A stretch of DNA of 64,000 nucleotides from Zoogloea sp. LCSB751 (GTDB lineage: Bacteria; Pseudomonadota; Gammaproteobacteria; Burkholderiales; Rhodocyclaceae): positions 558,001 through 622,000 of the forward strand of contig NZ_MWUM01000001.1 in NCBI RefSeq assembly GCF_002028455.1, given 5' to 3'. Both the position numbers and the translations under genes were made by a program. Shown piece after piece: positions 19,635 to 28,153 of the stretch; the stretch's first letter is position 1; the number at the start of each line of letters is the position of its first letter. The notes under the pieces were generated by a model. That model saw only the letters and a list, made by a program, of their open reading frames with translations, had not been told where the DNA came from and did not search any database.

Positions 19635-19722
19635 GGAGGTGTGGCAGAGTGGTTGATTGCACCGGTCTTGAAAACCGGCAACGGGAAACCGTTCGTGAGT
19701 TCGAATCTCACCGCCTCCGCCA
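19635..19722 (+). tRNA. tRNA-Ser (anticodon UGA)
   Basis: An 88-base cloverleaf. The acceptor strands are GGAGGTG and CGCCTCC with discriminator G and an encoded CCA. The anticodon stem ACCGGTC/AACCGG encloses the loop with TGA. A long variable arm (GCAACGGGAAACCGTTC) and a T-arm with GTTCGAATC mark it as a class II serine tRNA. It reads UCN codons, mainly UCA. Confidence 0.95.
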
Positions 19723-19732
19723 AGACCCTAGT

Positions 19733-19758
19733 AAAGACGCCCCTTTTGGGGCGTTTTT
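19733..19758 (+). terminator. Intrinsic terminator after tRNA-Ser
   Basis: The stem AACGCCCC-like ACGCCCC / GGGGCGT encloses a TTTT loop and is followed by TTTTT, eleven bases beyond the tRNA end. Confidence 0.9.
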
Positions 19759-19836
19759 GCTTTTCTCCGTCCTGGGGATGTGGGGCTGGAAATGGCTGTG
19801 ACAGAGGTCATATGATCTAATGCCCTCACCGACATC

Positions 19837-21522
19837 ATGGGCAATGCCTTGCAGGGGGACGTTTTGGGCTGGCTTTCATCGTGGTGGCAGGGGTTTGGGC
19901 TCCGGGCCAGGCTGCAATTTCTGATCCAGGGCGCGCTGGTCGTGGTTTTCGTGTTGATGCAGTTGTGGCTCACGCAGCATCTCGAGCGGCAGACCTTGAG
20001 CGCCGCTACTGACCGGGCCCGGATGGTCGCCGATGGCGCCATCAACGGTCTCAACACGCTGATGATCACCAAGGCAGGTGACGGTGAGGTGATCAGCGAT
20101 CAGAAGAGCCGCGCGCTGTATATCGAGAAGATCGGCAAGTCCGAATTCATCCGCGAACTGCGGGTCTTCCGTGCCAAGCAACTGGACGAGGAGTTTCCGC
20201 CGGCGCTGCCGCAGGAGTTGCCGGTGGACGAGCTGGACCAGCGGATCCTGCAATCCGGCAAGGAGGAAATCCGTTTCTCCCACCCGCCGTCGGGCGGCAG
20301 CCAGCTGCGGGTCGTCGTGCCCTATGTGGCGATGAAGAATTTCCGCAGCATCGAATGCCTCAAGTGTCATGGCGTGGAAGAGGGCTTCGTGCTGGGGGGG
20401 GCCAGTGTGACCATCGATATCGAAGGCGACATGGCGGCCCTGCGGGCGCTCAATCGCGGCCTGTGGATCGGCCAGGGGCTGCTGCAACTCGTGCTGTTCC
20501 TGCTCATCGGGCTGATCGTCAGCCGCCTGCTCAGTCAACTGGGCGGCGAACCGCGCTACGTCATCGACGTTGTGCGGCATATCGCCCAGGGCAAGCTGTC
20601 GGAGGAGATCGTCACGCGGCCGGGGGACGATTCCAGCCTGCTCTTCGCGACCCGCCAGATGCAGGCCGGGCTGCGGGAGATCGTCGGGCGCATCGTCCGC
20701 AGTGCCGCCGAACTCGCCATCTCGGCCCAGCGGCTGTCGGCTTCGTCGAGTGCGATGCTGCAGGCGACGGAGCGCCAGAACGACTCGTCCGCCGCGTCGG
20801 CGGCATCGGTCGAGCAACTGACCGCCTGCATCGGCAACATTGCCGACAATGCGTCGGAGGTGGACCGCCATGCGTCCGAGACGGGCGCGCTGGCCCGCAG
20901 CGGGACCCGGGCCGTGCAGGAGATGGTCGGCGAGATGCAGAAGATCTCCGGGGCGGTGACGCACTCGTCGGAGCGCGTGATGTCCCTCGGCGAAAGCTCC
21001 TACCAGATTTCGCGCATCGTCAGCGTCATCAAGGACATTGCCGATCAGACCAATCTGCTCGCGCTGAATGCTGCCATCGAGGCGGCCCGCGCCGGGGAGC
21101 ACGGGCGCGGCTTTGCAGTGGTGGCCGACGAGGTGCGCAAGCTGTCCGAGCGGACGGCGTTGTCCACCCAGGAAATCGCCGGGATGATAGAGCGCATCTG
21201 GAGCGACACCAACGCCGCCGTCGAAGGCATGAACGGCGGTTTGGCCTGCGTCGAGGAAGGCGTCCAGATGGCGGGGCAGGCCGATACGGCGATGGCACAG
21301 ATCCAGGGCAGCATCGAACAGGTGCTGGCATCCGTGGGGGAAATCTCGACGGCGCTGCACGAGCAGAGTGCGACGAGCAATCTGATTGCGGGCAACGTCC
21401 AGCGCATCGTGGAAATGTCCGAGGAGACCTCCGGCATCGTGCGGGACGTATCGACGTCGGCCGGGGATCTGGCCCGTCTGGCCCAGCAGCTCAAGGCGTC
21501 GGTCGAGCAGTTCAGCGTCTGA
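19837..21522 (+). CDS. Methyl-accepting chemotaxis protein with a periplasmic c-type heme-binding sensor domain
   Basis: A 561-residue chemoreceptor. It has a first membrane span (about 27-46), a periplasmic domain of about 160 residues, a second span (about 211-229), a HAMP-like region and a signalling domain with the conserved hairpin ([43 protein letters not shown]). The periplasmic part resembles the DUF3365/Tll0287-like fold and carries a single CLKCH heme c motif at residues 174-178, close to the second membrane span. Heme-bearing receptors sense redox state, oxygen or small gases and feed energy taxis. An extra N-terminal segment suggests the true start could lie a few codons downstream. 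Ligand not determinable. Confidence 0.92.
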   Translation: MGNALQGDVLGWLSSWWQGFGLRARLQFLIQGALVVVFVLMQLWLTQHLERQTLSAATDRARMVADGAINGLNTLMITKAGDGEVISDQKSRALYIEKIGKSEFIRELRVFRAKQLDEEFPPALPQELPVDELDQRILQSGKEEIRFSHPPSGGSQLRVVVPYVAMKNFRSIECLKCHGVEEGFVLGGASVTIDIEGDMAALRALNRGLWIGQGLLQLVLFLLIGLIVSRLLSQLGGEPRYVIDVVRHIAQGKLSEEIVTRPGDDSSLLFATRQMQAGLREIVGRIVRSAAELAISAQRLSASSSAMLQATERQNDSSAASAASVEQLTACIGNIADNASEVDRHASETGALARSGTRAVQEMVGEMQKISGAVTHSSERVMSLGESSYQISRIVSVIKDIADQTNLLALNAAIEAARAGEHGRGFAVVADEVRKLSERTALSTQEIAGMIERIWSDTNAAVEGMNGGLACVEEGVQMAGQADTAMAQIQGSIEQVLASVGEISTALHEQSATSNLIAGNVQRIVEMSEETSGIVRDVSTSAGDLARLAQQLKASVEQFSV

Positions 21523-21563
21523 GCGTCACGGACGCGGCCCCACGAGCGCGGGTCTGCCACCGT

Positions 21564-23135
21564 TTAAGCCTGGGCGACGAAGCGGTTGCCGCCGGCGTGC
21601 TTGGCCTTGTACATGGCCTCGTCGGCAGATTTCAGCAGGCCTTCCGCGTCCTCCGCCGTCCGTGGGTACAGGCTGACGCCGATGCTGGCGCAAACGTGGG
21701 CGCCACTGCAGCTGTCGAGCGGCATGGCCACCACGTGCAGAATGCGCTCGATGATCTCGGCCAGCTGCGGGTGGGTGGCGACCCCGCCCAGCAGCAGCAC
21801 GAACTCATCGCCGCCCCAGCGGGCGACCCGGTCGCCGGCGCGCAGGCTGTCCTGCAGACGCTGGGCGACCTCCCGCAACACCTCATCGCCGACCTTGTGG
21901 CCCCAGCGGTCGTTGATCGGCTTGAAACCGTCCAGGTCCATCAGGCACAGCGCGAACTCCTGCCCGGTGCGTCGTGCCTGGCTCAGGGCTCTTTCGAGAT
22001 CGTAGTCGAGCAGGTTGCGGTTGGGCAGGCCGGTCAGGGCGTCGTAATGGGCCTGGTGGTCGAGTTGCTGGCGGGAGCGGGTCAGTGCCGCGTTGAGTCG
22101 GCGGGCACGCAGGTACAGGGACGCCATGACGAGGATGAGCGCCAGCGCAGCGGCCACGATGTGCACTGCATGGTGCTGGAAGAGCTCACGCAGGGTGATC
22201 GCTTCGACCTTGTCGTAGGGGTAGATGTGGTGCCGCCGCATCAGATTCTGCACGCTCAGGTATTCCACCGGCGTCGACCAGCGGTAGTAGCGGGCACTGT
22301 GCGCTGCGGGGGTGTCCGGCGGCATCAGCAGCAGCGCGGCGGCCACCTGGTTGCGGATGTCGATGGGCACCCGCGGTGCGGCGGCGAAGGGCCATTCCGG
22401 GAACAGGCCGGTGGAGATCAGGAAGGGGAAATCGCCGGCGCGGGTGGGATGCAGGACCTGGATCTGAGCCAGGGCGATCTTGCCTTCGCGGGCCATGGCT
22501 TCGAGCACGCTGCTGCGCACGAAGCCCACGTCGGCATGGCCGTCGAGCACGGCGCGGACGCTGAGATCCTGCGGGAAACCGAGGAAGTTCACCTGGCAGT
22601 CACGATCCACGTCCACATCGTGTTTCTTGAGCAGGTCGTATTGCAGCAGGAAGGCGGCGAAGGAGCTGCGGTCCACCGAGGCGATCCGCTTGCCCTTCAC
22701 GTCGGCCAGATCGCGGATGTCGTGACGGTCGGCGCGCGTGAAGATCACGCCGCCGAACTGATTGACGAGGACCCCGTTCTCGCGCTTGACCAGGGTGGCG
22801 ACGCGGGACACCCCGTGGACGGTTTCGAGCAGGATGTAGTGCTCGGGATTGGTGATGACGAAGTCGATCTCGTGCTGGCTGATGGCTGCTTCGAACTCAT
22901 GCAGGTTCATCGGCACAGCCACGAAGCGGCTGCCGGGGATCTTTCCCGCCAGGTAGTCCATGGTCGGGCTCCATTCCCGCAGCGTCACCGATTTGTCGCG
23001 GAAGGAGGTGATGCCGACGCGGAAGACCTGCTGTGCGTCCTCGCTGTGGGCCAGGCCGGCAAAGTCCAGCGCGAGCAGGCAGGCCAGGATGAAGCGTACT
23101 AAGTGGTGGAGAAGCGTCTCCAGGGCTGTGCCCAT
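21564..23135 (-). CDS. Diguanylate cyclase with PhnD-like periplasmic binding domain
   Basis: The 523-residue protein has a signal/anchor (residues 12-30), a substrate-binding domain of the phosphate/phosphonate PhnD type (QVFRVGITSFRDKSVTLREWSPTMDYL to about 330), a membrane span near 350-368 and a GGDEF domain. The catalytic motif WGGDEF (440-445) is intact, and the RAGD at 432-435 fits a product-inhibition I-site. It makes cyclic di-GMP in response to a periplasmic ligand. It converges on the chemoreceptor gene across 41 bases, so the two may act in the same behaviour. Ligand identity is unknown. Confidence 0.9.
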   Translation of the reverse strand: MGTALETLLHHLVRFILACLLALDFAGLAHSEDAQQVFRVGITSFRDKSVTLREWSPTMDYLAGKIPGSRFVAVPMNLHEFEAAISQHEIDFVITNPEHYILLETVHGVSRVATLVKRENGVLVNQFGGVIFTRADRHDIRDLADVKGKRIASVDRSSFAAFLLQYDLLKKHDVDVDRDCQVNFLGFPQDLSVRAVLDGHADVGFVRSSVLEAMAREGKIALAQIQVLHPTRAGDFPFLISTGLFPEWPFAAAPRVPIDIRNQVAAALLLMPPDTPAAHSARYYRWSTPVEYLSVQNLMRRHHIYPYDKVEAITLRELFQHHAVHIVAAALALILVMASLYLRARRLNAALTRSRQQLDHQAHYDALTGLPNRNLLDYDLERALSQARRTGQEFALCLMDLDGFKPINDRWGHKVGDEVLREVAQRLQDSLRAGDRVARWGGDEFVLLLGGVATHPQLAEIIERILHVVAMPLDSCSGAHVCASIGVSLYPRTAEDAEGLLKSADEAMYKAKHAGGNRFVAQA

Positions 23136-23198
23136 CGCGGCTCCTCGAAAGTGGGGGTGTGCTGTTGTTGTTATATGCGCGCCATTTGGCAGGCTGCG

Positions 23199-23216
23199 GA
23201 TGGAGGATCCTCCATC
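23199..23216. repeat. Perfect 18-bp palindrome upstream of the diguanylate cyclase gene
   Basis: GATGGAGGATCCTCCATC is its own reverse complement. It lies 64 bases upstream of the cyclase start and could be an operator for a dimeric regulator; no cognate regulator is known. Confidence 0.4.
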
Positions 23217-23381
23217 GCCTTGCGGCGTTCAAGCCTGCTGCGTCACGAACAGGGGGCGATGACGGCCGCGGACGATGTCGGGGCGGCAACATGCTTGTGC
23301 ATGCCTGTTTTATCGGCATCGCGGGGGTGAGAATTCAATCTTGCGGGGAGTGTCAGGAATTTTGTGTTCGAGGCGAGTTTC

Positions 23382-23411
23382 GAGTGATCCCGGCCATGGC
23401 CGGGATCACTC
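23382..23411. repeat. 30-bp perfect palindrome at the 3' end of the transposase gene
   Basis: The segment from GAGTGATCCCGG to its exact complement is self-complementary over all 30 bases, centred on CCATGG at 23394-23399. It lies just after the transposase stop, inside the insertion sequence, and probably acts as a hairpin that blocks transcription passing through the element end. Confidence 0.7.
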
Positions 23412-23419
23412 GGTGGTTT

Positions 23420-24685
23420 TCATTTTGTCACGGCCGGGATGAAACGCTCGCCGTACAGAATGGCGAACTGGTTCATCGCGGCTTTCCAGTACGTGATCGC
23501 GCTCTTCCATTCGGCTGTGATATTGCGTAGCGCCAGCCAGATCAACTTGGTGGCCGCTTCGTCCGTCGGGAAGTGGCCCCGGGTCTTGATGATCTTGCGC
23601 ACACGGGCATTGAGGCTTTCGATGGCATTGGTGGTGTAGATCACCCGGCGGACTTCCGGTGGAAACGCAAAGAAGGGGATGACCTCCGCCCACGCTCGGC
23701 GCCAAGCGGCCACCACGGTTGGGAAACGTTGGCCCCATTCGCCTTCTGCAAAGCCCTCCAGCGCGGCCTCAGCCGCCTCGGCACTGACCGCCTGGTAGAT
23801 CGGCTTTAGCGCGTCAGCCAGTGCTTTGCGCTCACGAAAGCCCGCATAGCTCAAGCTGTTGCGCAGCAGATGCACGATGCAGGTCTGCAGCGTGCTTTGG
23901 GGATAGGCCACCGCCAGCGCCTCGGCCATCCCTTTCAAGCCGTCGGTGACGGCGATCAGGATGTCGTTGCAGCCGCGCACCTTCAGATCATTGAAGACCT
24001 TCAGCCAGAACTTGGCCCCTTCGGTCTGCTCAATCCACAGTCCGAGGACGTCCCGACTGCCGTCGGCCCGTACGCCCAGCGCCAGATACACAGCCTTGTT
24101 GCGCACGACCGCATCTTCCCGGATCTTGACCCGCAGCGCATCGAAGAACACCACCGGATACACTGCTTCGAGCGGCCGGCTCTGCCACTGCAGTACTTCG
24201 TCCATCACCGCGTCGGTGACCTGGCTGATGAAGTCCGGCGACACCTCCGTGTTGTACATCTGCAGCAGAAACGCCTGGATCTCCCGCACGCTCATCCCTC
24301 GGGCGTACATCGCGATGATCCTGTCGTCGAAGCCCGTGAAGCGCCGTTCGTGCTTGCCGATCAGCTGCGGCTCGAACTGCCCGGCCCGATCCCGCGGCAC
24401 GTCGATGCGTAGCGGCCCGTCGTCGGTGAGCACGGTCTTGCCGCTCGTGCCGTTACGCTGATTGGCGCTCGCCTCGGGCTTCGCTTCGCCCTCGGCGTAG
24501 CCCAGGTGATGGCTCAGCTCTGCCTGTAGCGCCCGCTCGATCAACGCCTTCTTGATCCCGCGCATCACCTCTTCAACCGCACCGGCCGTCATCGGCCCCG
24601 TCACCACCTGATCCAGCCACTGCTGCGCGCCTTCCGGCAGCGCGGCAACCGGTGGCAACGGCTGCTTCTCTTTCTTCTTGGGCAT
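23420..24685 (-). CDS. IS256-family transposase (mutator-like DDE)
   Basis: The 421-residue protein is full length for the family. The DDE residues are visible: Asp in PVVFFDALRVKIRED, Asp in IAVTDGLKGMAEA and Glu in YTTNAIESLNARVRKIIKTRG, preceded by the conserved region CIVHLLRNSLSY. The N-terminal part (ELSHHLGYAEGEAKP) and the MSVREIQAFLLQMYN segment are also typical. No frameshift or stop interrupts it, so the element may be active. Confidence 0.96.
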   Translation of the reverse strand: MPKKKEKQPLPPVAALPEGAQQWLDQVVTGPMTAGAVEEVMRGIKKALIERALQAELSHHLGYAEGEAKPEASANQRNGTSGKTVLTDDGPLRIDVPRDRAGQFEPQLIGKHERRFTGFDDRIIAMYARGMSVREIQAFLLQMYNTEVSPDFISQVTDAVMDEVLQWQSRPLEAVYPVVFFDALRVKIREDAVVRNKAVYLALGVRADGSRDVLGLWIEQTEGAKFWLKVFNDLKVRGCNDILIAVTDGLKGMAEALAVAYPQSTLQTCIVHLLRNSLSYAGFRERKALADALKPIYQAVSAEAAEAALEGFAEGEWGQRFPTVVAAWRRAWAEVIPFFAFPPEVRRVIYTTNAIESLNARVRKIIKTRGHFPTDEAATKLIWLALRNITAEWKSAITYWKAAMNQFAILYGERFIPAVTK

Positions 24686-24741
24686 GCCTTCATCCTTTCT
24701 GGATGCTGTTATGCCTCAAACACAAAAATTCCGACAGGCTC

Positions 24742-24956
24742 ATCTTGCGGGGTGCGAATCGAATGTGCACCCGGCAAGATTGAATTCGGGAGTCCCCGAT
24801 TCGAATTCGCCTTGCTCTGGATGCGATTCGGCATCGGTCGAAGTCTTCTCTGGCGTTCGCGAATTCGATTCGCGGTGTCGCGGACGATGTTCTGTCGCCA
24901 CGGAGGTCAATTCGCAGCGCGCGAAACGCTTCTTCGTGGCGCTTTGCTCGAGGCGG
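24742..24956. other. Intergenic spacer with repeated GAATTC/GATTCG motifs
   Basis: The 215 bases between the insertion sequence and the PepSY gene contain no convincing gene. They include the right half of the interrupted inverted repeat (24774-24787) and several copies of GAATTCG, GATTCG or GAATCGAAT, including a near-palindrome GCGAATTCGATTCGC near 24858-24872. Function unknown; the start and end of the old repeat region are not clear. Confidence 0.5.
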
Positions 24957-26411
24957 CTAGGCGGGGGGCCGACGTCGGCGGAACAGCCGGCGCCAGCCGA
25001 TGACACAGCCGCTGCCGGCCAGGCTGGCGCCGAGCAGGCAGAGCAGGGTGATCAGTCCCTCCCGCAGCCCGGGCAGGCTGGCGAGGGGCGGGAAGTCGAG
25101 GCGGTGCAGGGCATTGAAGACCCAGCGGTGCCAGCGGTTGGCATCGTCGATGCGCTGCAGGATGCGGCCGGTGGCCGGGTCCAGATACCAGGTGGTGTCC
25201 TGGGCGTCGGTCAGGCGGATGCGCACCGCCGGCAGCACCGCCGGGCTGTTGCGGCCGTAGTGGTAGAGGTCTTCGTGGTCGATCAGTTCGGCCTGGGCCA
25301 CTGGCCGGTGCTCGATGGCTTCGACGGCGGCGGCGAGGGTGGCCACGTCGATGGGCGCGGCGGCGTGGGCCTGGTCGTCCAGCCGGCGGGGGCCGGTCGG
25401 TGTGCGTACTTCAAGGTAGTCCCGGCCGCCGAAGCGATACCACTCGGCTTCGCGGGCATCGGGCACCTGGGCCAGCTGGCGACGCAGCAGGTCGACGTCG
25501 GCAGCCGGGCGGAAGGGGCCGCCGGCCAGGCGCTGGGCGCTGCCGGGCGGCGGGCTGCTCATCTCCAGCAGGCCGAAGGGATGGTTGGACAGCCAGCCGG
25601 AAAGCAGCCAGGTGACGGCGAAGCCGCCGACGGCCAGCCCGGCCAGATGGTGCCAGCGCTTCCAGCCGTGGTAGGGCGTGATCTGGCCGCGCGGGTAGCG
25701 TCGCCGCACACGCACGCGCTGGATGCCCAGCGCCAGGCCGGCGACGGCGGTCAGCAGCGCGATGGGCGGCAGCCACAGCACCAGCACGCGCCAGGTGCCC
25801 TGGTCGTCGCCGCGCAGCGGGGTGAAGTAGATCCAGTGAGGCACGCTGCCCAGCCAGCCGAGCAGGCGCTCGCGGCGGTTGGTGTCGGCCAGCACCTCGC
25901 CACTCTTCGACGACACGTAGAGCACCGTGCCGGCCGCGTCGTCAGCCGCGATGCGGTACAGCGGGCGGTGGGCGTTGTAGCTGCTATAGACGCTCCACTG
26001 GTCACGCTCGATGCGGTCCGGCTCCGCCAGCGCCACGCCGGGCAGAAAGCGCCGGGCCGCCTCGCTGGCCATCTCGGCGGACACCGGGCCGACCCAGCGG
26101 CCGTCATCGGCCCACACGCTGCAGGCCGGTTTGCCGCCACTGAAATGATAGACCGGACGCCCGGCGAGCATGGCCAGGCTCACGCCGCGCGGTGTGCCGG
26201 GGCATTGGGCGGCCGCCTCGGCGGGGCTGATGCGCACTGCCTCGCCGTGCAGGACTTCCAGGTGCTGTACCCGCTCTTCCGCCGTCAGGCGCGGAAAGGG
26301 CGAATACAGCATCACCAGGCCGGAGACGAACCAGCCCAGCACCAGCAGGCCGGCACTGATGCCGAGCCAGCGGTGGAAACGATGCAGGAGGCGGGAGAGG
26401 CGTGCGGACAT
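24957..26411 (-). CDS. PepSY-domain membrane protein, last gene of the cobalamin operon
   Basis: The 484-residue protein has four or so membrane spans (about 14-37, 215-240, 260-282 and 448-470) and PepSY-type loops between them, e.g. AEAVRISPAEAAAQ-like and SSKSGEVLADTNRRERLLGWLGS, with many conserved His residues near spans (HRFHRWLG, HWIYFTPLR, WHHLAGL, HRWVFNALHRLDFP). This layout resembles PepSY_TM/FoxB-type iron-siderophore reductases, in which the His residues bind heme. I chose ATG 26411 (MSARLSRLLHRFHRWLG). Its position behind a riboswitch-controlled corrin operon suggests a redox or uptake role in cobalamin metabolism, which is inference. Confidence 0.8.
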   Translation of the reverse strand: MSARLSRLLHRFHRWLGISAGLLVLGWFVSGLVMLYSPFPRLTAEERVQHLEVLHGEAVRISPAEAAAQCPGTPRGVSLAMLAGRPVYHFSGGKPACSVWADDGRWVGPVSAEMASEAARRFLPGVALAEPDRIERDQWSVYSSYNAHRPLYRIAADDAAGTVLYVSSKSGEVLADTNRRERLLGWLGSVPHWIYFTPLRGDDQGTWRVLVLWLPPIALLTAVAGLALGIQRVRVRRRYPRGQITPYHGWKRWHHLAGLAVGGFAVTWLLSGWLSNHPFGLLEMSSPPPGSAQRLAGGPFRPAADVDLLRRQLAQVPDAREAEWYRFGGRDYLEVRTPTGPRRLDDQAHAAAPIDVATLAAAVEAIEHRPVAQAELIDHEDLYHYGRNSPAVLPAVRIRLTDAQDTTWYLDPATGRILQRIDDANRWHRWVFNALHRLDFPPLASLPGLREGLITLLCLLGASLAGSGCVIGWRRLFRRRRPPA

Positions 26412-26424
26412 CGTCGGGTGGCGT

Positions 26425-26766
26425 TCAGTCCGGCTCGCCGGCCTGGTGGAAGACGTGCTCGGCCACCGGCTCGCCACCGACCAGATGCTCGTCGACGATG
26501 CGGTCCATCACCGCGTCGGTGACGCCGTAGTACCAGGTGCCGTCCGGCTGCACGCACAGGATCGGGCCGCCCTTGCAGGCGGCGAAGCAGGCCGCGCGGG
26601 TGCGCTTGACGCGCAGCTCGCCGCCGTCCAGCCCGGCCGCCTTGAACTTGGCGCCGAGGCTGTCGAACAGGGCCTGCGACTGGCCGTCGGCGGTGCAGCG
26701 CGGGCCGGTGCAGACCAGCAGGTGGCGGCGGTAGCCACCGATCTTCGGCTTGATGGGCTCGCTCAC
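26425..26766 (-). CDS. Thioredoxin-like [2Fe-2S] ferredoxin of the cobalamin operon
   Basis: The 113-residue protein has the four-cysteine pattern of thioredoxin-fold ferredoxins (CTGPRC near residue 19, then ACFAACKGGPILCVQPDGTWY). It starts at GTG 26766, overlapping the cobJ stop by four bases (GTGA). CbiW-type ferredoxins accompany anaerobic cobalamin clusters and may serve CbiX or a ring-contraction step. Electron partner not shown here; the PepSY gene follows 13 bases later. Confidence 0.85.
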   Translation of the reverse strand: MSEPIKPKIGGYRRHLLVCTGPRCTADGQSQALFDSLGAKFKAAGLDGGELRVKRTRAACFAACKGGPILCVQPDGTWYYGVTDAVMDRIVDEHLVGGEPVAEHVFHQAGEPD

Positions 26767-27749
26767 GCCTCGGCCTCCTCGGTAGGGGCTGCGCTGTCGT
26801 CCTCGAAGGGTTCGGCCAGCAACTCGGCGATGTAGTCCTCGGGCAGGCGGTATTCCTGCGCCAGTTCGGCGGCGGACCGCGCGCTGCCATGGATGGCGGC
26901 CAGCCAGCCATCGAGGCCGGTGGACAGGGAGCGGCCGGCCTTCTCGCCGTCGCGGGTGCTGCCGCTGTCCACGTCGTATTTGTTGGCGTAGCCCCGCGGT
27001 GTGACCATCAGGCCATGCTTGACGAAGGTGTTGGAGTTGCCGATCAGCACGGTGGACAGCATGCCGATGTCGCAGTCGGTCATGGTCTCGAGGGTGGTGA
27101 ATTCGATGCGTTGTTTGGGGCGGTAGGCCGACTTGACGATGGCCACCGGTGTATCCGGCCGGCGGTGGCGCAGGAACAGGCGGCGGGCTTCGACGATCTG
27201 GCGGGTGCGGCGTCCGCTCTTGGGATTGTAGAGTGCCACCACGAAGTCGGAGGCGGCCACCGCATCCAGGCGGCGGGCGATGGTCGGCCACGGGGTCAGC
27301 AGGTCGGACAGGGAGATCGCGCAGAAGTCGTGGGTCAGCGGTGCGCCGACCAGCGCCGCGCAGGTGTTGAGGGCCGACGCGCCGGGAATGATCTCGACCT
27401 CGATATCCGAATCCGGCGTCCACCCGGCCTGGAACAGCACCTCGAAGGTCGGCCCGGCCATGCCATATACGCCGGCATCGCCGGACGAGATCAGCGCCAC
27501 CTTCTTGCCCTGGCGGGCGCGGTCGAGGGATTCGATGGCCCGGTCGAGCTCCTCGGTCATCGACTTCTTGATGACTTCCTTGCCCTCCAGCAGCTCGGCC
27601 ACCAGGCGGATGTAGGTCACGTAGCCGATCACCGTGTCGGCTTCGGCGATGGCGGCGCGGGCGCGGGCGGTGAGGTGCTCGTGGCTGCCCGGGCCGAGGC
27701 CGACCAGCATGATCTTGCCGCGCGGGGCGGCGGAGGCGATGTCGTTCAT
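26763..27749 (-). CDS. cobJ: CobJ/CbiH precorrin-3B C17-methyltransferase, with C-terminal extension
   Basis: The first 245 or so residues of this 328-residue protein are a tetrapyrrole methylase with the SAM/substrate loops (GKIMLVGLGPGSHEHLTARA, LISSGDAGVYGMAGP, VEIIPGASALNTCAALVGAPLTHDF). They are followed by an 80-residue extension ending in an acidic tail (DDSAAPTEEAEA) not needed for the core fold. CobJ/CbiH methylates C17 and drives ring contraction. Its start overlaps the preceding cbiG C-terminal gene by four bases. The extension has no recognised domain. Confidence 0.93.
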   Translation of the reverse strand: MNDIASAAPRGKIMLVGLGPGSHEHLTARARAAIAEADTVIGYVTYIRLVAELLEGKEVIKKSMTEELDRAIESLDRARQGKKVALISSGDAGVYGMAGPTFEVLFQAGWTPDSDIEVEIIPGASALNTCAALVGAPLTHDFCAISLSDLLTPWPTIARRLDAVAASDFVVALYNPKSGRRTRQIVEARRLFLRHRRPDTPVAIVKSAYRPKQRIEFTTLETMTDCDIGMLSTVLIGNSNTFVKHGLMVTPRGYANKYDVDSGSTRDGEKAGRSLSTGLDGWLAAIHGSARSAAELAQEYRLPEDYIAELLAEPFEDDSAAPTEEAEA

Positions 27750-28153
27750 TGGGGAATCCTCGCGATGGAGACGGTGGCGTTACGGCCGTCGGGGCCGCGG
27801 TATTTGTGTTTTTCGACGAGCAGCTGGCTCATGTCGGTGCCGGCCGCCAGCAGCGCGGCGGCCTCCGAGACGGACGGCGTGCCGGTGTATTTGCGGACGG
27901 TTTCCGAGGGGTTGGGGACTTCGATGCCGGCCAGCGCGGCGGCCGGATAGAAGGTGATCTGCCAGCCCTGCCAGTGGGCGAACTCCTGCAGGCCCGGTTC
28001 GTCGGCCTTCAGGTCGATGCTGGCGACGGCGACCACGTCCTGCAGGCTGGCGCCGCACAGGGCCAGCGCCTCGACGACGACCCAGGCCAGGCTGGCCGCC
28101 GGCGTGCCGCGGTCGCAGCCGATGCCGAGGGCGACGGGCTGGCGCGGGCTCAT
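27746..28153 (-). CDS. cbiG2: CbiG C-terminal domain as a separate protein (CobE-like)
   Basis: This 135-residue protein matches the C-terminal CbiG/CobE domain: GIGCDRGTP near the start, ASIDLKADEPGLQEFA, and a closing VEKHKYRGPDGRNATVSIARI. In most anaerobic pathways it is fused to the CbiG N-terminal region; here the parts are two genes overlapping by four bases (28150-28153). CbiG opens the delta-lactone of cobalt-precorrin-5A. Confidence 0.88.
   Translation of the reverse strand: MSPRQPVALGIGCDRGTPAASLAWVVVEALALCGASLQDVVAVASIDLKADEPGLQEFAHWQGWQITFYPAAALAGIEVPNPSETVRKYTGTPSVSEAAALLAAGTDMSQLLVEKHKYRGPDGRNATVSIARIPQ

Larger units (their letters stand above)
23348..24741 (-). mobile_element. 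IS256-family insertion sequence, complete
   Basis: About 1.39 kb with one transposase gene. The ends are related inverted repeats: TGTCAGGAATTTTGTGTT at 23351-23368 and, reading inward from the right, TGTCGGAATTTTTGTGTT ending near 24736. An 11-base direct repeat ATCTTGCGGGG flanks the element (23338-23348 and 24742-24752). It contains the 8-9 base target duplication expected for this family, so the exact ends are uncertain by two or three bases. Intact gene and clean duplication point to a recent insertion. Confidence 0.88.

Noticed and set aside
17337..19662. Upstream part of a very long minus frame ending in roxA
   Set aside because: The region overlaps rlmD and the Bax-inhibitor gene and has no family match; roxA starts at 17337.
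20355..23102. Long 915-codon plus-strand frame
   Set aside because: It lies out of frame over the chemoreceptor and antisense to the diguanylate cyclase; both of those have clear domains, and this frame has none. High GC makes such frames common.
24740..25006. 88-codon minus frame over the spacer beside the insertion sequence
   Set aside because: It overlaps the PepSY gene end and the interrupted inverted repeat, with composition driven by the GAATTC motifs.
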